A stretch of 53,275 nt of DNA from Pseudomonadota bacterium (GTDB lineage Bacteria; Pseudomonadota; Alphaproteobacteria; Rhizobiales; Xanthobacteraceae): NCBI GenBank assembly GCA_023422775.1, contig JAFAGM010000009.1, forward strand, positions 1-53,275. The letters run 5' to 3'. The position numbers were made by a program, and so were the translations under genes. The notes below the pieces were generated by a model, which was not told where the DNA came from, made no database searches, and was given only the letters and a program-made list of their open reading frames with translations. Positions 25,122 to 34,141 of the stretch are shown here, in pieces; within the stretch, counting starts at the first letter, position 1; each line of letters opens with the position of its first letter.

Positions 25122-27008
25122 ATGACCGACAATCGCAACACCATCCTCGCCGTCATTCTATCCGGCCTCGTGCTGATCGCCTGGCAATATTTCTACAACG
25201 TGCCGCAGATGGAGCGGCAGCGCGCGCAAACCCAGACCCAGACCGAACTCGCCAAGCAGTCGCCGCAGGCGACGCCGGGCGACGCCACCACCACCACGCC
25301 GACGCCAGGCTCGACCCCGTCCGCCGCCACGCCCGCCGGCCAGCCGGGCGCGGCAGCACCAATTGTCGGCCGTGACACCGCGATCGCCGCGACGCCCCGC
25401 ATCAAGATCGAGACGCCGCGCCTTTCCGGCAGTATCGCCCTGAGGGGCGCGCGGATCGACGACCTTCGGCTGGAGAAATTCCGCGAAACCGTCGACCCCG
25501 CCTCGCCCGCGGTCGTGCTGTTTTCGCCTTCCGGCACGGCGCATCCCTATTATGCGGAGTTCGGCTGGGTCGCAGCCTCGGGTTCGACGGCGCGGCTTCC
25601 CGACCGCGACACGGTATGGCAGCAGGAAGGCTCCGGCGCGCTGTCGCCGGGCAACCCGGTGACGCTGAAATACGACAATGGCGAAGGCCTCACCTTCCGC
25701 CGCACCATTGCGATCGACGACCGCTATCTCTTCACCGTCAAGGACGACGTCACCAACGTCGGCAGCGCGCCGGTCACGCTCTATCCGTTCGCCCTGATCT
25801 CCCGCCACGGCACGCCTGAAGTCTCGGGCTACTACATCCTGCACGAAGGCCTGATCGGCTATCTCGGCGAAAAGGGCCTGCAGGAGCACGGCTACAAGGC
25901 CGTCGCCGAGGCGCCCGTTCTCGGCAATGGCGCGCGCGGCTTCGAGTTCAACGTCACCAATGGCTGGCTTGGCATCACCGACAAGTATTGGGCCGCGGCG
26001 CTGCTGCCCGACACCTCGGCACACCTCAAGGCCCGCTTCCTCGCCGAGCCGGGCGCCAAGGTTCGCTACCAGACCGACTACCTGCAGGATCCGCAGACGA
26101 TCGCGATCGGCGGCACCGGCAGCGCCAATGCGCGGCTGTTCGCCGGCGCCAAGGAAGCCGGCGTCGTCGGCATCAACTTTCCGTTCGCCGGTCTCGGCGG
26201 CTACAACAAGCAGCTCGGGCTCAACCATTTCGATCTGCTGATCGACTGGGGCTGGTTCTATTTCATCACCAAGCCGATGTTCCTGGCGCTCGACTACTTC
26301 TTCCACCTGTTCGGCAATTTCGGCGTCTCCATCCTGCTGGTGACCGTGCTGATCAAGCTGCTGTTCTTCCCGCTCGCCATCAAGTCCTACGAGTCGATGG
26401 CGAAGATGAAATCGGTGCAGCCGCAACTGGCGGCACTGAAGGAGCGCTATCCCGACGACCGCCAGAAGCAGCAGCAGGAGATGATGGAGATCTACCGCAA
26501 GGAGAAGATCAACCCGATCGCCGGCTGCCTCCCCATCGCGCTGCAGATTCCCGTCTTCTTCTCGCTCTACAAGGTGCTGTTCGTCACCATCGAAATGCGC
26601 CACGCGCCGTTCTACGGCTGGATCAAGGATCTGTCGGCGCACGATCCGACCACGATCTTCAACCTGTTCGGCCTGATCCCGTGGGATCCGATGACGCTGG
26701 GAACTCATGTCGGCCCATACCTGATGCTCGGCGTCTGGCCGATCATCATGGGCATCACGATGTGGTTCCAGATGAAGCTGAACCCGACGCCGCCGGATCC
26801 GACCCAGAAGATGATCTTCGACTGGATGCCGCTGATCTTCACCTTCATGCTGGCCGGCTTCCCCGCGGGTCTGGTGATCTACTGGGCCTGGAACAACCTG
26901 CTCTCGGTGCTGCAGCAGAGCTACATCATGCACAAGAACGGCGTGAAGGTGGAACTGATGGACAACATCAAGGCGACCTTCACCAGGAAGGCTGCCGGGA
27001 AGACGTGA
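25122..27008 (+). CDS. yidC: Membrane protein insertase YidC
   Basis: The product is 628 residues from ATG 25122 ('MTDNRNTILAVILSGLVLIA'). The first helix is followed by a low-complexity Thr/Pro/Ala linker (about 45-80), a large periplasmic domain, and the conserved insertase core of five helices ('GNFGVSILLVTVLIKLLFFP', 'INPIAGCLPIALQIPVFFSL', 'VIYWAWNNLLSVLQQSYIMH'). It inserts proteins into the inner membrane alone or with SecYEG. A longer frame starting inside rnpA is rejected. Confidence 0.97.
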   Translation: MTDNRNTILAVILSGLVLIAWQYFYNVPQMERQRAQTQTQTELAKQSPQATPGDATTTTPTPGSTPSAATPAGQPGAAAPIVGRDTAIAATPRIKIETPRLSGSIALRGARIDDLRLEKFRETVDPASPAVVLFSPSGTAHPYYAEFGWVAASGSTARLPDRDTVWQQEGSGALSPGNPVTLKYDNGEGLTFRRTIAIDDRYLFTVKDDVTNVGSAPVTLYPFALISRHGTPEVSGYYILHEGLIGYLGEKGLQEHGYKAVAEAPVLGNGARGFEFNVTNGWLGITDKYWAAALLPDTSAHLKARFLAEPGAKVRYQTDYLQDPQTIAIGGTGSANARLFAGAKEAGVVGINFPFAGLGGYNKQLGLNHFDLLIDWGWFYFITKPMFLALDYFFHLFGNFGVSILLVTVLIKLLFFPLAIKSYESMAKMKSVQPQLAALKERYPDDRQKQQQEMMEIYRKEKINPIAGCLPIALQIPVFFSLYKVLFVTIEMRHAPFYGWIKDLSAHDPTTIFNLFGLIPWDPMTLGTHVGPYLMLGVWPIIMGITMWFQMKLNPTPPDPTQKMIFDWMPLIFTFMLAGFPAGLVIYWAWNNLLSVLQQSYIMHKNGVKVELMDNIKATFTRKAAGKT

Positions 27009-27021
27009 CCAACTCGCTCCT

Positions 27022-27106
27022 CGTCATTGCGAGGAGCGAAGCGACGAAGCAATCCATGCTTCCGCGTGCTGAACCATGGATTGCTTCGCTTCGCTCGCAA
27101 TGACGG
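27022..27106. repeat. Dispersed palindromic repeat (cgtcattgcgag type)
   Basis: The arms 'cgtcattgcgaggagcgaag' and 'cttcgctcgcaatgacgg' with inner 'gaagcaatccatg'/'catggattgcttc' form a long imperfect hairpin between yidC and engB. It belongs to the most common repeat class of Bradyrhizobium-like genomes. Confidence 0.8.
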
Positions 27107-27122
27107 ACGGAAGACCCTTCGC

Positions 27123-27773
27123 ATGACCACCGACATCGATGCGGAGCTGATCGAAGAGGGACGAAAACTCTTCGCCGGCGACTGGCAGTTCGTCTGGGCT
27201 TCGCCCTCGATCGAGACGCTGCCGCCGATGGCGGGCGTCGAGGTGGCGTTCGCCGGCCGCTCCAATGTCGGCAAATCGAGCCTCATCAATGCCCTTACCG
27301 GCCGCAACGCGCTGGCGCGCACCTCGCATACGCCGGGCCGCACCCAGGAGCTGATCTTCTTCGACGGCCCCGACAAGGCAGGCCTCCGGCTGGTCGACAT
27401 GCCCGGCTACGGCTACGCCTCGGCGCCGAAGACCCAGGTCGCGTCATGGACCAGACTGATCCACCAGTTCCTGCAGGGCCGCGCCACACTGGCGCGCGTC
27501 TACGTGCTGATCGACGCCCGCCACGGCATCAAGGAGGTCGACCAGGACGTGCTGAAGACGCTGGACAAGTCTGCGGTCAGCTATCAGGTCGTGCTGACCA
27601 AGGCCGACCAGGTGAAGAACGCTGAACTGGAGAAGACCATCACCGATACCACGGCCGCGCTCGCCAAACACCCCGCCGCGTTTCCGGAGGTGCTGGTGAC
27701 GTCCTCGCGCTCCGGCGCCGGCATGCCGGAATTGCGCGCGGCCATGGTGCGCCTGTTGCACGAGCGCGCCTGA
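27123..27773 (+). CDS. engB: Ribosome biogenesis GTPase EngB (YihA/YsxC)
   Basis: The product is 216 residues. The G motifs are G1 'FAGRSNVGKSSLI', G3 'DMPGYGYA' and G4 'LTKADQV', in the short TRAFAC GTPase fold of EngB, which assists large-subunit assembly. The start ATG 27123 lies after a dispersed repeat; an upstream in-frame start inside the repeat is rejected. The TGA stop overlaps the ATG of the DUF423 gene by one base. Confidence 0.96.
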   Translation: MTTDIDAELIEEGRKLFAGDWQFVWASPSIETLPPMAGVEVAFAGRSNVGKSSLINALTGRNALARTSHTPGRTQELIFFDGPDKAGLRLVDMPGYGYASAPKTQVASWTRLIHQFLQGRATLARVYVLIDARHGIKEVDQDVLKTLDKSAVSYQVVLTKADQVKNAELEKTITDTTAALAKHPAAFPEVLVTSSRSGAGMPELRAAMVRLLHERA

Positions 27774-28144
27774 TGAGCCGCGCCTGCCGTATCCTGATCG
27801 TGCTGGCCGCCGTCATGGGCGCCGATGGAGTCGTGCTGGCGGCAGCCTCCGCCCATGGCGCGGATGCGTCGCGGCTCACGTCCGCCTCCTCGATGCTGCT
27901 GTTTCATGCCACCGCGGTACTCGGTGCCGTCGCACTGGCGGAGCGCGGCTTGATCCACGCCCGCATCGGGATCGTGGCCGCCTTCGGCTTCGCGATTGCG
28001 GCGTCCCTGTTCGCCGGCGACCTCACGCTCCGGCAATACGCCGGGCACGGGCTGTTTCCGATGGCCGCGCCGACCGGAGGAACGCTGCTGATCGCAAGCT
28101 GGCTGGCGCTGGCCGTGGCGGCCGCCTGGCCGCGGCGGGGATGA
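27773..28144 (+). CDS. DUF423 family small membrane protein
   Basis: The product is 123 residues with about four membrane helices. 'AAVMGADGVVLAAASAHGAD' near the N-terminus resembles the conserved first helix and 'AHG' motif of DUF423 proteins, and '...GHGLFPMAAPTGGTLLIASW' fits the family's C-terminus ('...P.GG...IAGW'). Role unknown. It is translationally coupled to engB (1-base overlap). Confidence 0.8.
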   Translation: MSRACRILIVLAAVMGADGVVLAAASAHGADASRLTSASSMLLFHATAVLGAVALAERGLIHARIGIVAAFGFAIAASLFAGDLTLRQYAGHGLFPMAAPTGGTLLIASWLALAVAAAWPRRG

Positions 28145-28240
28145 CTCCTCCCCGTGGGAGAAGCAAGATCCCCCACTTTGCGCCGTGCCCGCCAATCAGA
28201 TAGAACCCGGCCCGGCATCCGGAATGGCGAGACCCGCTTC

Positions 28241-29134
28241 ATGACAACGCAGAATATCAGCCCCCTCGACCAGGCGCGCATACTGTCCGAGGCGCTGCCG
28301 CATATGCAGCAGTATGACGACGAGACCATCGTCATCAAATACGGCGGCCACGCCATGGGCGCCGAGGAAACCGCCAAGGCCTTTGCCCGCGACATCGTGC
28401 TGCTGGAGCAGACCGCGATCAATCCTGTCGTGGTGCATGGCGGCGGGCCGCAGATCGCGACCATGCTCAAGCGGCTCGGCATCCAGTCGGAATTCGCCGC
28501 CGGACTGCGCATCACCGACGCCGCCACCATCGAGATCGTCGAGATGGTGCTGGCCGGCTCGGTCAACAAGCAGCTGGTCGGCTACATCAACGAAGCCGGC
28601 GGCAAGGCAGTCGGCCTTTCCGGCAAGGACGGCAACATGGTGAAGGCGTCGAAGACGACGCGCACCATGGTCGATCCGGATTCCAATATCGAGAAGGCGA
28701 TCGATCTCGGCTTCGTCGGCGATCCCGACAAGGTGGACCTGACGCTGCTGAACCAGTTGATCGGCTACGAGCTGATCCCGGTGCTGGCGCCGCTGGCCAC
28801 CTCGCACGACGGACAGACCCTCAACGTCAATGCCGACACCTTCGCCGGTGCGGTGGCGGGCGCGCTCAAGGCCAAGCGGCTGCTGCTCCTGACCGACGTT
28901 CCCGGCGTGCTCGACAAGTCGAAGAAGCTGATTCCGGAATTATCGGTCAAGGACGCGCGCAAGCTGATCGCGGACGGTACGATTTCCGGCGGCATGATCC
29001 CGAAGGTCGAGACCTGCATCTACGCGCTGGAACAGGGCGTGCAGGGCGTCGTCATCATCGACGGCAAGATGCGGCACGCGGTGCTGCTCGAATTGTTCAC
29101 CAACCAGGGCACCGGCACGCTGATCCACAAGTGA
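28241..29134 (+). CDS. argB: Acetylglutamate kinase
   Basis: The product is 297 residues from ATG 28241. 'TIVIKYGGHAMG' near the start binds ATP, and 'VVHGGGPQI' with 'SEFAAGLRITD' form the N-acetylglutamate site of ArgB. The C-terminal 'ISGGMIPKVETC' is also family-specific. It phosphorylates N-acetyl-L-glutamate, the second step of arginine synthesis, and in this group is usually feedback-controlled by arginine. It stands alone with respect to other arg genes. Confidence 0.97.
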   Translation: MTTQNISPLDQARILSEALPHMQQYDDETIVIKYGGHAMGAEETAKAFARDIVLLEQTAINPVVVHGGGPQIATMLKRLGIQSEFAAGLRITDAATIEIVEMVLAGSVNKQLVGYINEAGGKAVGLSGKDGNMVKASKTTRTMVDPDSNIEKAIDLGFVGDPDKVDLTLLNQLIGYELIPVLAPLATSHDGQTLNVNADTFAGAVAGALKAKRLLLLTDVPGVLDKSKKLIPELSVKDARKLIADGTISGGMIPKVETCIYALEQGVQGVVIIDGKMRHAVLLELFTNQGTGTLIHK

Positions 29135-29162
29135 CGAGCAACGCGGCGAGGCGAACAAAGGC

Positions 29163-29254
29163 CGTCATGGCCGGGCTTGTCCCGGCCATCCACGCCTTGT
29201 TTGCTCCCGGCGAGAAGAAAGACGTGGAAGCCCGGGACAAGCCCGGGCATGACG
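29163..29254. repeat. Dispersed palindromic repeat (cgtcatggccgggcttgtcccggccat type)
   Basis: Two hairpins, 'ggccgggcttgtcccggcc' and 'gcccgggacaagcccgggc', bracketed by 'cgtcat' and 'atgacg', lie between argB and the DUF1036 gene. Confidence 0.8.
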
Positions 29255-29256
29255 AG

Positions 29257-30288
29257 TTGAGGATTCGACCACGACGGCGCAAAGCCTTGACGCGCTTCCT
29301 GTTGCCGCTACCCGCAGCGCTCGTTTCATTCTTCATCTCCTCCCTGCCCGCTTTCGCCGACCTGAAACTCTGCAACCGCATGAGCTACGTGGTCGAGGCC
29401 GCGATCGGCATCGACGATAAATCGGCGACCGCCACCCGCGGCTGGTTCCGGATTGATCCCGCCGCCTGCCGCGTCGTGCTGCAGGGCGCGCTGACCGCCG
29501 ACCGCATCCTGTTGAACGCGCGCGCGCTCGGCGTCTACGGTGCCTCGCCGATTCCACAAAGCGGCAGCGACACGCTGTGCGTCGCGCCGGACAATTTCAT
29601 CATCGCCGCGGCCCGCCAGTGCCGCGGCAACCAGACGCCGGCGCCGTTCACGCAGATCACGCCGACCAGGACCGACGACGGCCATCTGGTCGCCTATCTC
29701 GCCGAGGACTCCGAATATGACGACGAGCAGGCGCGGCTGGCCGGCATCCAGCGGCTCCTGGTGATCGCGGGCTATGACGCTGCCCCGATCGACGGCGTCG
29801 ACGGGCCGAAGACGCAAGCCGCGCTGGCGGCGTTCCTGAAAAGCCGCGGGCTCTCGGCCGACATCGTGCAGTCGCAAAACTTCTTCACCGCCATGATCGA
29901 GGCGGTGCAGAAGCCGTCTTCCGCCGGGCTGACCTGGTGCAACGACACGCCGCACCGGATCATGGCGGCGGTTGCCACCGATGACGGCAAGGCCGTGACC
30001 AGCCGCGGCTGGTACCGCATCGATCCCGGCAAATGCCTGCATCCCGACGTGATCGGCCAGCCGAAGCACGTGTTCAGTTTCGCCGAAGCCGTCGACGGCG
30101 AGAACCGCACCGTAAAGCTGAAGGACAAGCCACTGAACTGGGGCGGACCGAAGGAACTGTGCACGCGCGAGAGCAAGTTCGAAGTTTCCGAACAGGGCGA
30201 TTGCGGCAGCCGCGGCCTTGCCCCGATCGGCTTTACGCCGGTCGACATGTCGAGCGGCGGCAAGACCATTCGATTTGCGATGCCGTGA
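29257..30288 (+). CDS. Exported DUF1036 protein with duplicated domain and a central peptidoglycan-binding-like repeat
   Basis: About 343 residues from TTG 29257 (Arg-rich n-region) or 333 from TTG 29287; no ATG is available outside the repeat upstream. A signal peptide ends 'LPAFA', followed by 'DLKLCNRMSYVVEAAIGIDD' and 'ATRGWFRIDPAACRVVL', a DUF1036 unit. A second unit repeats the pattern ('TWCNDTPHRIMAAVATDD', 'TSRGWYRIDPGKCLHPD'). Between them 'LAGIQRLLVIAGYDAAPIDG' and 'DGPKTQAALAAFLKSRGL' look like a PG_binding_1-type helical repeat. Function is unknown; an envelope location is likely. The start choice is uncertain. Confidence 0.82.
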   Translation: MRIRPRRRKALTRFLLPLPAALVSFFISSLPAFADLKLCNRMSYVVEAAIGIDDKSATATRGWFRIDPAACRVVLQGALTADRILLNARALGVYGASPIPQSGSDTLCVAPDNFIIAAARQCRGNQTPAPFTQITPTRTDDGHLVAYLAEDSEYDDEQARLAGIQRLLVIAGYDAAPIDGVDGPKTQAALAAFLKSRGLSADIVQSQNFFTAMIEAVQKPSSAGLTWCNDTPHRIMAAVATDDGKAVTSRGWYRIDPGKCLHPDVIGQPKHVFSFAEAVDGENRTVKLKDKPLNWGGPKELCTRESKFEVSEQGDCGSRGLAPIGFTPVDMSSGGKTIRFAMP

Positions 30289-30314
30289 TGGTTACGCATT
30301 CCCTCCACAAGCCT

Positions 30315-30348
30315 ACACGTCATCACCCGCGAAGGCGGGGCATGACAG
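30315..30348. repeat. Short palindromic repeat (cgtcatcacccgcgaaggcgggg type)
   Basis: A small hairpin 'cccgcgaaggcgggg' bracketed by 'cgtcatca' and 'catgacag' immediately before the HAD phosphatase gene. Confidence 0.6.
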
Positions 30349-30360
30349 CGAGAACATGAA

Positions 30361-31044
30361 ATGATCCCCCGCCCCTTCAATCACATCGACACCTGGGTGT
30401 TCGACCTCGACAACACGCTGTATCCGCACCACGTCAACCTGTGGCAGCAGGTCGATGCGCGGATCGGGGAGTTCATCGGCGCGTTTCTCAAGGTCTCCGC
30501 GGAAGAAGCCCGCGTGATCCAGAAGGACTATTACCGCCGCTACGGCACCAGCATGCGCGGCATGATGACCGAGCACGGCGTGCATGCCGACGACTACCTG
30601 GCCTATGTGCACCGGATCGATCATTCGCCGCTGGAGCCGAACCCGGCGATGGGTGCTGCGATCGCAAGACTCCCCGGGCGCAAGCTGATCCTCACCAACG
30701 GTTCGACCGACCATGCCGGCGCGGTGCTGGAACGGCTCGGCATATCCCATCATTTCGAAGCGGTGTTCGACATCATCGCCGCCGAACTGGAGCCGAAACC
30801 GGCGCCGCAGACCTACGACAGGTTCCTGCGCGTCCACGGCGTGGACCCTGCGAAATCGGCGATGTTCGAGGATCTCGCCCGCAACCTCGTGGTGCCGCAT
30901 CGGCTCGGCATGACCACGGTGCTGGTGGTGCCCGACGGCGCGAAGGAAGTGGTACGCGAGGATTGGGAACTGGAAGGCCGCGACGCGGCGTACGTCGATC
31001 ACGTCACGGATGACCTGACGGGGTTTTTGCAGCGATTGACGTGA
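30361..31044 (+). CDS. HAD-superfamily hydrolase, pyrimidine 5'-nucleotidase (SDT1-like) type
   Basis: The product is 227 residues. Motif I is 'WVFDLDNTLYPHHVNLW' (D15 nucleophile, D17), motif II 'KLILTNGSTDHA', motif III around 'ELEPKPAP' and motif IV 'AMFEDLARNL'. The 'DLDNTLYP' form and the helical cap match the pyrimidine 5'-nucleotidase/SDT1 group, which dephosphorylates nucleotides or related phosphates. It precedes dapD but a dispersed repeat lies between them. Confidence 0.88.
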   Translation: MIPRPFNHIDTWVFDLDNTLYPHHVNLWQQVDARIGEFIGAFLKVSAEEARVIQKDYYRRYGTSMRGMMTEHGVHADDYLAYVHRIDHSPLEPNPAMGAAIARLPGRKLILTNGSTDHAGAVLERLGISHHFEAVFDIIAAELEPKPAPQTYDRFLRVHGVDPAKSAMFEDLARNLVVPHRLGMTTVLVVPDGAKEVVREDWELEGRDAAYVDHVTDDLTGFLQRLT

Positions 31045-31060
31045 TCTGGGCCCCTTCGGT

Positions 31061-31149
31061 CGTCATGCCCGGGCTTGACCCGGGCATCCACGTTCTCCGC
31101 GCAGCGAGTAAGAAAGTCGTGGATGGCCGGGACAAGCCCGGCCATGACG
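31061..31149. repeat. Dispersed palindromic repeat (cgtcatgcccgggcttgacccgggcat type)
   Basis: Two hairpins, 'gcccgggcttgacccgggc' and 'ggccgggacaagcccggcc', bracketed by 'cgtcat' and 'catgacg', lie between the HAD gene and dapD. Confidence 0.8.
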
Positions 31150-31233
31150 AGTGTGTTCTTGACTCTCCCTCCCCAAATCCCGAAAAAGCCCCCCGGCTTC
31201 GCCCGAACATCCCCGCCTCCGAGGAAAACTCCG

Positions 31234-32079
31234 ATGTCCCTGTCCGCGCTCGAATCCACCGTCAACACCGCCTTCGATGCCCGCGACGGCATTTCGACGA
31301 CGACCAGGGGCGAGGTTCGCGAGGCCGTCGATCACGCACTCGAACTGCTCGACAAGGGCGAGGCCCGCGTCGCCGAGCGCGAGGCCGGCGGCAAGTGGAA
31401 GGTCAATCAGTGGCTGAAGAAGGCGGTGCTGCTGTCGTTCCGCCTCAACGACATGAGCGCGATTCCCGGCGGCCCCGGCAAGGCGTCGTGGTGGGACAAG
31501 GTGCCGTCGAAGTTCGAGGGCTGGGGCGAGAACCGTTTCCGCGATGCCGGCTTTCGCGCCGTGCCCGGTTCGATCGTGCGCCGTTCGGCGTTCATTGCGC
31601 GCAACGTCGTGCTGATGCCGTCCTTCGTCAATCTCGGCGCCTATGTCGATGAAGCGACCATGATCGACACCTGGTCCACCGTCGGCAGTTGCGCGCAGAT
31701 CGGCAAGCGCGTGCACATTTCGGGCGGCGTCGGCATCGGCGGCGTGCTGGAGCCGCTGCAGGCCGAGCCCGTGATCGTCGAGGACGACTGCTTCATCGGC
31801 GCCCGCAGCGAGGTCGCGGAAGGCGTGATCGTGCGCAAGGGCGCCGTACTGGCGATGGGCGTGTTCCTCGGCGCCTCCACCAAGATCGTCGACCGCGAGA
31901 CCGGCGAGACCTTCATCGGCGAGGTCCCGGAATATTCTGTCGTGGTCCCTGGCGCGCTGCCCGGCAAGCCCATGAAGAACGGCCAACCCGGCCCGTCCAC
32001 CGCCTGCGCGGTGATCGTCAAGCGCGTCGACGAACGCACCCGTGCCAAGACCAGCATCAACGAGCTGCTGCGCGACTAG
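31234..32079 (+). CDS. dapD: 2,3,4,5-tetrahydropyridine-2,6-dicarboxylate N-succinyltransferase
   Basis: The product is 281 residues from ATG 31234. The hexapeptide left-handed beta-helix is evident ('AFIARNVVLMPSFVNLGAYV', 'GKRVHISGGVGIGGVLEP', 'CFIGARSEVAEGVIV'), with the conserved 'PGSIVRR' and 'MIDTWSTVGSCAQIG' segments. It transfers succinyl from succinyl-CoA in the succinylase branch of the lysine/meso-diaminopimelate pathway. The dapE gene follows after 13 bases, forming an operon. Confidence 0.97.
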   Translation: MSLSALESTVNTAFDARDGISTTTRGEVREAVDHALELLDKGEARVAEREAGGKWKVNQWLKKAVLLSFRLNDMSAIPGGPGKASWWDKVPSKFEGWGENRFRDAGFRAVPGSIVRRSAFIARNVVLMPSFVNLGAYVDEATMIDTWSTVGSCAQIGKRVHISGGVGIGGVLEPLQAEPVIVEDDCFIGARSEVAEGVIVRKGAVLAMGVFLGASTKIVDRETGETFIGEVPEYSVVVPGALPGKPMKNGQPGPSTACAVIVKRVDERTRAKTSINELLRD

Positions 32080-32092
32080 GACAAGCCGGGCT

Positions 32093-33247
32093 ATGAATGA
32101 CGCTGTCTCCATCACCCGCGACCTCGTCCGCTGCCCGTCCGTGACCCCAGCCGATGCCGGCGCGCTCGGCGTCCTCGAACGCCTGCTGAAGGGCGCCGGC
32201 TTCGAGGTGCATCGCGTCACCTTCGGCGAGCCGGGCACGGCCGACATCGACAACCTCTACGCCCGCATCGGCGACAGCGCGCCGCACATCACCTTTGCCG
32301 GACATACCGATGTGGTCCCGGCCGGTGACGAAGCGGCATGGAGCCACGGCGCCTTCTCCGGCGAGATCAAGGACGGCTTCCTGTATGGCCGCGGCGCGGT
32401 CGACATGAAGGGCGGCATCGCCTGCAGCGTCGCCGCCGTGCTGCAATATCTCGCGGACAATGGCGGCAAGCCCAAAGGTTCGATCTCGTTTTTGATCACC
32501 GGCGATGAAGAAGACATTTCCGTCAACGGCACCATCAAGCTGTTGAAGTGGTGCGCCGAGCGCGGCGAGAAGTTCGATCATTGCGTGCTGGGCGAACCGT
32601 CCAACGTCGAGATGCTTGGCGATTGCATCAAGGTCGGCCGCCGCGGCTCGCAGTCCGGCACGCTTTATGTCGACGGCGTGCAGGGCCATGTCGCCTATCC
32701 GCATCGCGCGGCCAACCCGGTACCTGATATTTCGCGGCTGATCGTGGCGCTTTCCGACGAACCGCTCGATCACGGCAGCGCGCAGTTCCAGGCGTCCAAC
32801 CTCGAATTCACCTCGGTCGATGTCGGCAATACCGCGAGCAACGTGATCCCGGGGCAGGCGCGGGCCAGGTTCAACATCCGCTTCAACGACAACCACACGC
32901 AAGAGACGCTGCGCGCGCTGGTCGAGGAACGGCTGGCAAAGGCCTGCGGCAACCGCATCCGCGCCCGCATCGTGTGGGAATATTCCAACTCCAACGTGTT
33001 CGTGACAAAACCCGGCGCGTTCACCGACCTTGCCGTCAGCGCCATCGAGGACGTCACCGGGCGCAAGCCGGAGCTCTCGACCTCGGGCGGCACCTCGGAT
33101 GCGCGCTTCATCTCGAGCTATTGCCCGGTGATCGAGTTCGGCCTGGTGGGCCAGACCATGCACCAGGTCGACGAGCGCACGCCGGTGTCCGACCTGGAGA
33201 AGCTGACGAAAATCTATCGCGGCGTGCTGGACCGGTATTTTGCGTAA
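32093..33247 (+). CDS. dapE: Succinyl-diaminopimelate desuccinylase
   Basis: The product is 384 residues. The M20 metallopeptidase motifs are 'TFAGHTDVVPAGD' (first zinc His/Asp), 'GRGAVDMKGG' and 'ITGDEEDISVNGT' with the catalytic Glu pair; 'HVAYPHRAANP' lies in the dimerisation/lid domain and 'TSGGTSDARFI' near the end. It hydrolyses N-succinyl-LL-diaminopimelate and acts after DapD and DapC; dapC is not in the window. The start ATG 32093 lies 13 bases after dapD. Confidence 0.97.
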   Translation: MNDAVSITRDLVRCPSVTPADAGALGVLERLLKGAGFEVHRVTFGEPGTADIDNLYARIGDSAPHITFAGHTDVVPAGDEAAWSHGAFSGEIKDGFLYGRGAVDMKGGIACSVAAVLQYLADNGGKPKGSISFLITGDEEDISVNGTIKLLKWCAERGEKFDHCVLGEPSNVEMLGDCIKVGRRGSQSGTLYVDGVQGHVAYPHRAANPVPDISRLIVALSDEPLDHGSAQFQASNLEFTSVDVGNTASNVIPGQARARFNIRFNDNHTQETLRALVEERLAKACGNRIRARIVWEYSNSNVFVTKPGAFTDLAVSAIEDVTGRKPELSTSGGTSDARFISSYCPVIEFGLVGQTMHQVDERTPVSDLEKLTKIYRGVLDRYFA

Positions 33248-33255
33248 TCCACCGG

Positions 33256-33375
33256 TGTCATCGTTCGCCTTGTGCGCAATTGCGCACTGGGGCGGACGAT
33301 CCAGTACGCCGTGATGTCTTGGTCAAACCTCAGGGCCGCGGCGTACTGGATACCCCGCCTTCGCGGGGTATGACG
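33256..33375. repeat. Dispersed palindromic repeat between dapE and truA
   Basis: The region begins 'gtcatcgttcgcc', contains the small dyad 'tgcgcaattgcgca', and ends 'ccccgccttcgcggggtatgacg', with 'gatccagtacgcc' and 'ggcgtactggat' as internal arms. It lies between convergent dapE and truA and may serve as a bidirectional transcript end. Confidence 0.7.
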
Positions 33376-33403
33376 ATAAGTGTGCCGAGACAGCACGCCG
33401 TCT

Positions 33404-34141
33404 TCAATACTCCACCCGCACCAGATACAGCCCCTCCGGCGGTGCCACCGGGCCACAGGCGGCGCGGTTGCGGGCGGCGAGGGCGCCTGCGAGATCATCG
33501 GCGCTCCAGCGGCCTTCGCCCACCCAGACCAGCGAGCCCACCATCGAACGCACCTGGCTGTGCAGGAACGAGCGCGCGGAAGTGAGGATCGAAACCTCGT
33601 CGCCTGCCCTGACGACATCGAGCTGATCGAGCGTCTTCTCCGGCGATTTTGCCTGGCACTCGGTGTCACGGAAGGTCGTGAAATCGTGCTTGCCGAGCAG
33701 CCTCTTGGCGGCGGCATCCATCGCGTCGGTATCGAGATGGCGCGGGACGCGCCAGGTCCTCCCGATGTCGAGCGCGAGGTTGGCGCGATGGTTGGTGATG
33801 CGGTAGCGGTAGTGGCGCCGTGTCGCCGAGAAGCGTGCCTCGAAATCATCGGCAACGATCTCCGCCGAAAGCACGCCGATCGGATGCGGCCGCAGATGCG
33901 CGTTCAGCCCGTCGCGCAGGCGGCCCGGCGGAAACGGCTTTTGAATATCGCAATGCGCCACCTGCGCCAGCGCATGGACGCCGGCATCGGTGCGGCCCGA
34001 GCCGTGCACGCGCGCGTCCTCGCCGCTAATCGCCTTGACCGCCGTTTCCAGCGCGCCTTGCACGGTTGGCGCATTGTCCTGGATCTGCCAGCCGGAAAAC
34101 GGCGTGCCGTCATATTCGATGATGAGCTTGTAGCGGGGCAT
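33404..34141 (-). CDS. truA: tRNA pseudouridine synthase A
   Basis: The product is 245 residues from ATG 34141. The catalytic Asp is D52 in 'GSGRTDAGVHALAQ', and the N-terminal 'IEYDGTPFSGWQIQ' and 'SFLHSQVRSMVGSLVWVGEG' are standard TruA segments. It modifies U38-U40 of the tRNA anticodon arm. Its ATG overlaps the fmt stop by one base. An ORF continuing upstream to 34432 is an fmt shadow. Confidence 0.97.
   Translation of the reverse strand: MPRYKLIIEYDGTPFSGWQIQDNAPTVQGALETAVKAISGEDARVHGSGRTDAGVHALAQVAHCDIQKPFPPGRLRDGLNAHLRPHPIGVLSAEIVADDFEARFSATRRHYRYRITNHRANLALDIGRTWRVPRHLDTDAMDAAAKRLLGKHDFTTFRDTECQAKSPEKTLDQLDVVRAGDEVSILTSARSFLHSQVRSMVGSLVWVGEGRWSADDLAGALAARNRAACGPVAPPEGLYLVRVEY

Noticed and set aside
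25158..26933. Minus-strand open frame of 591 codons opposite yidC
   Set aside because: Composition is that of a shadow frame (Asp/Arg/His/Gln-rich) and yidC is certain on the other strand.
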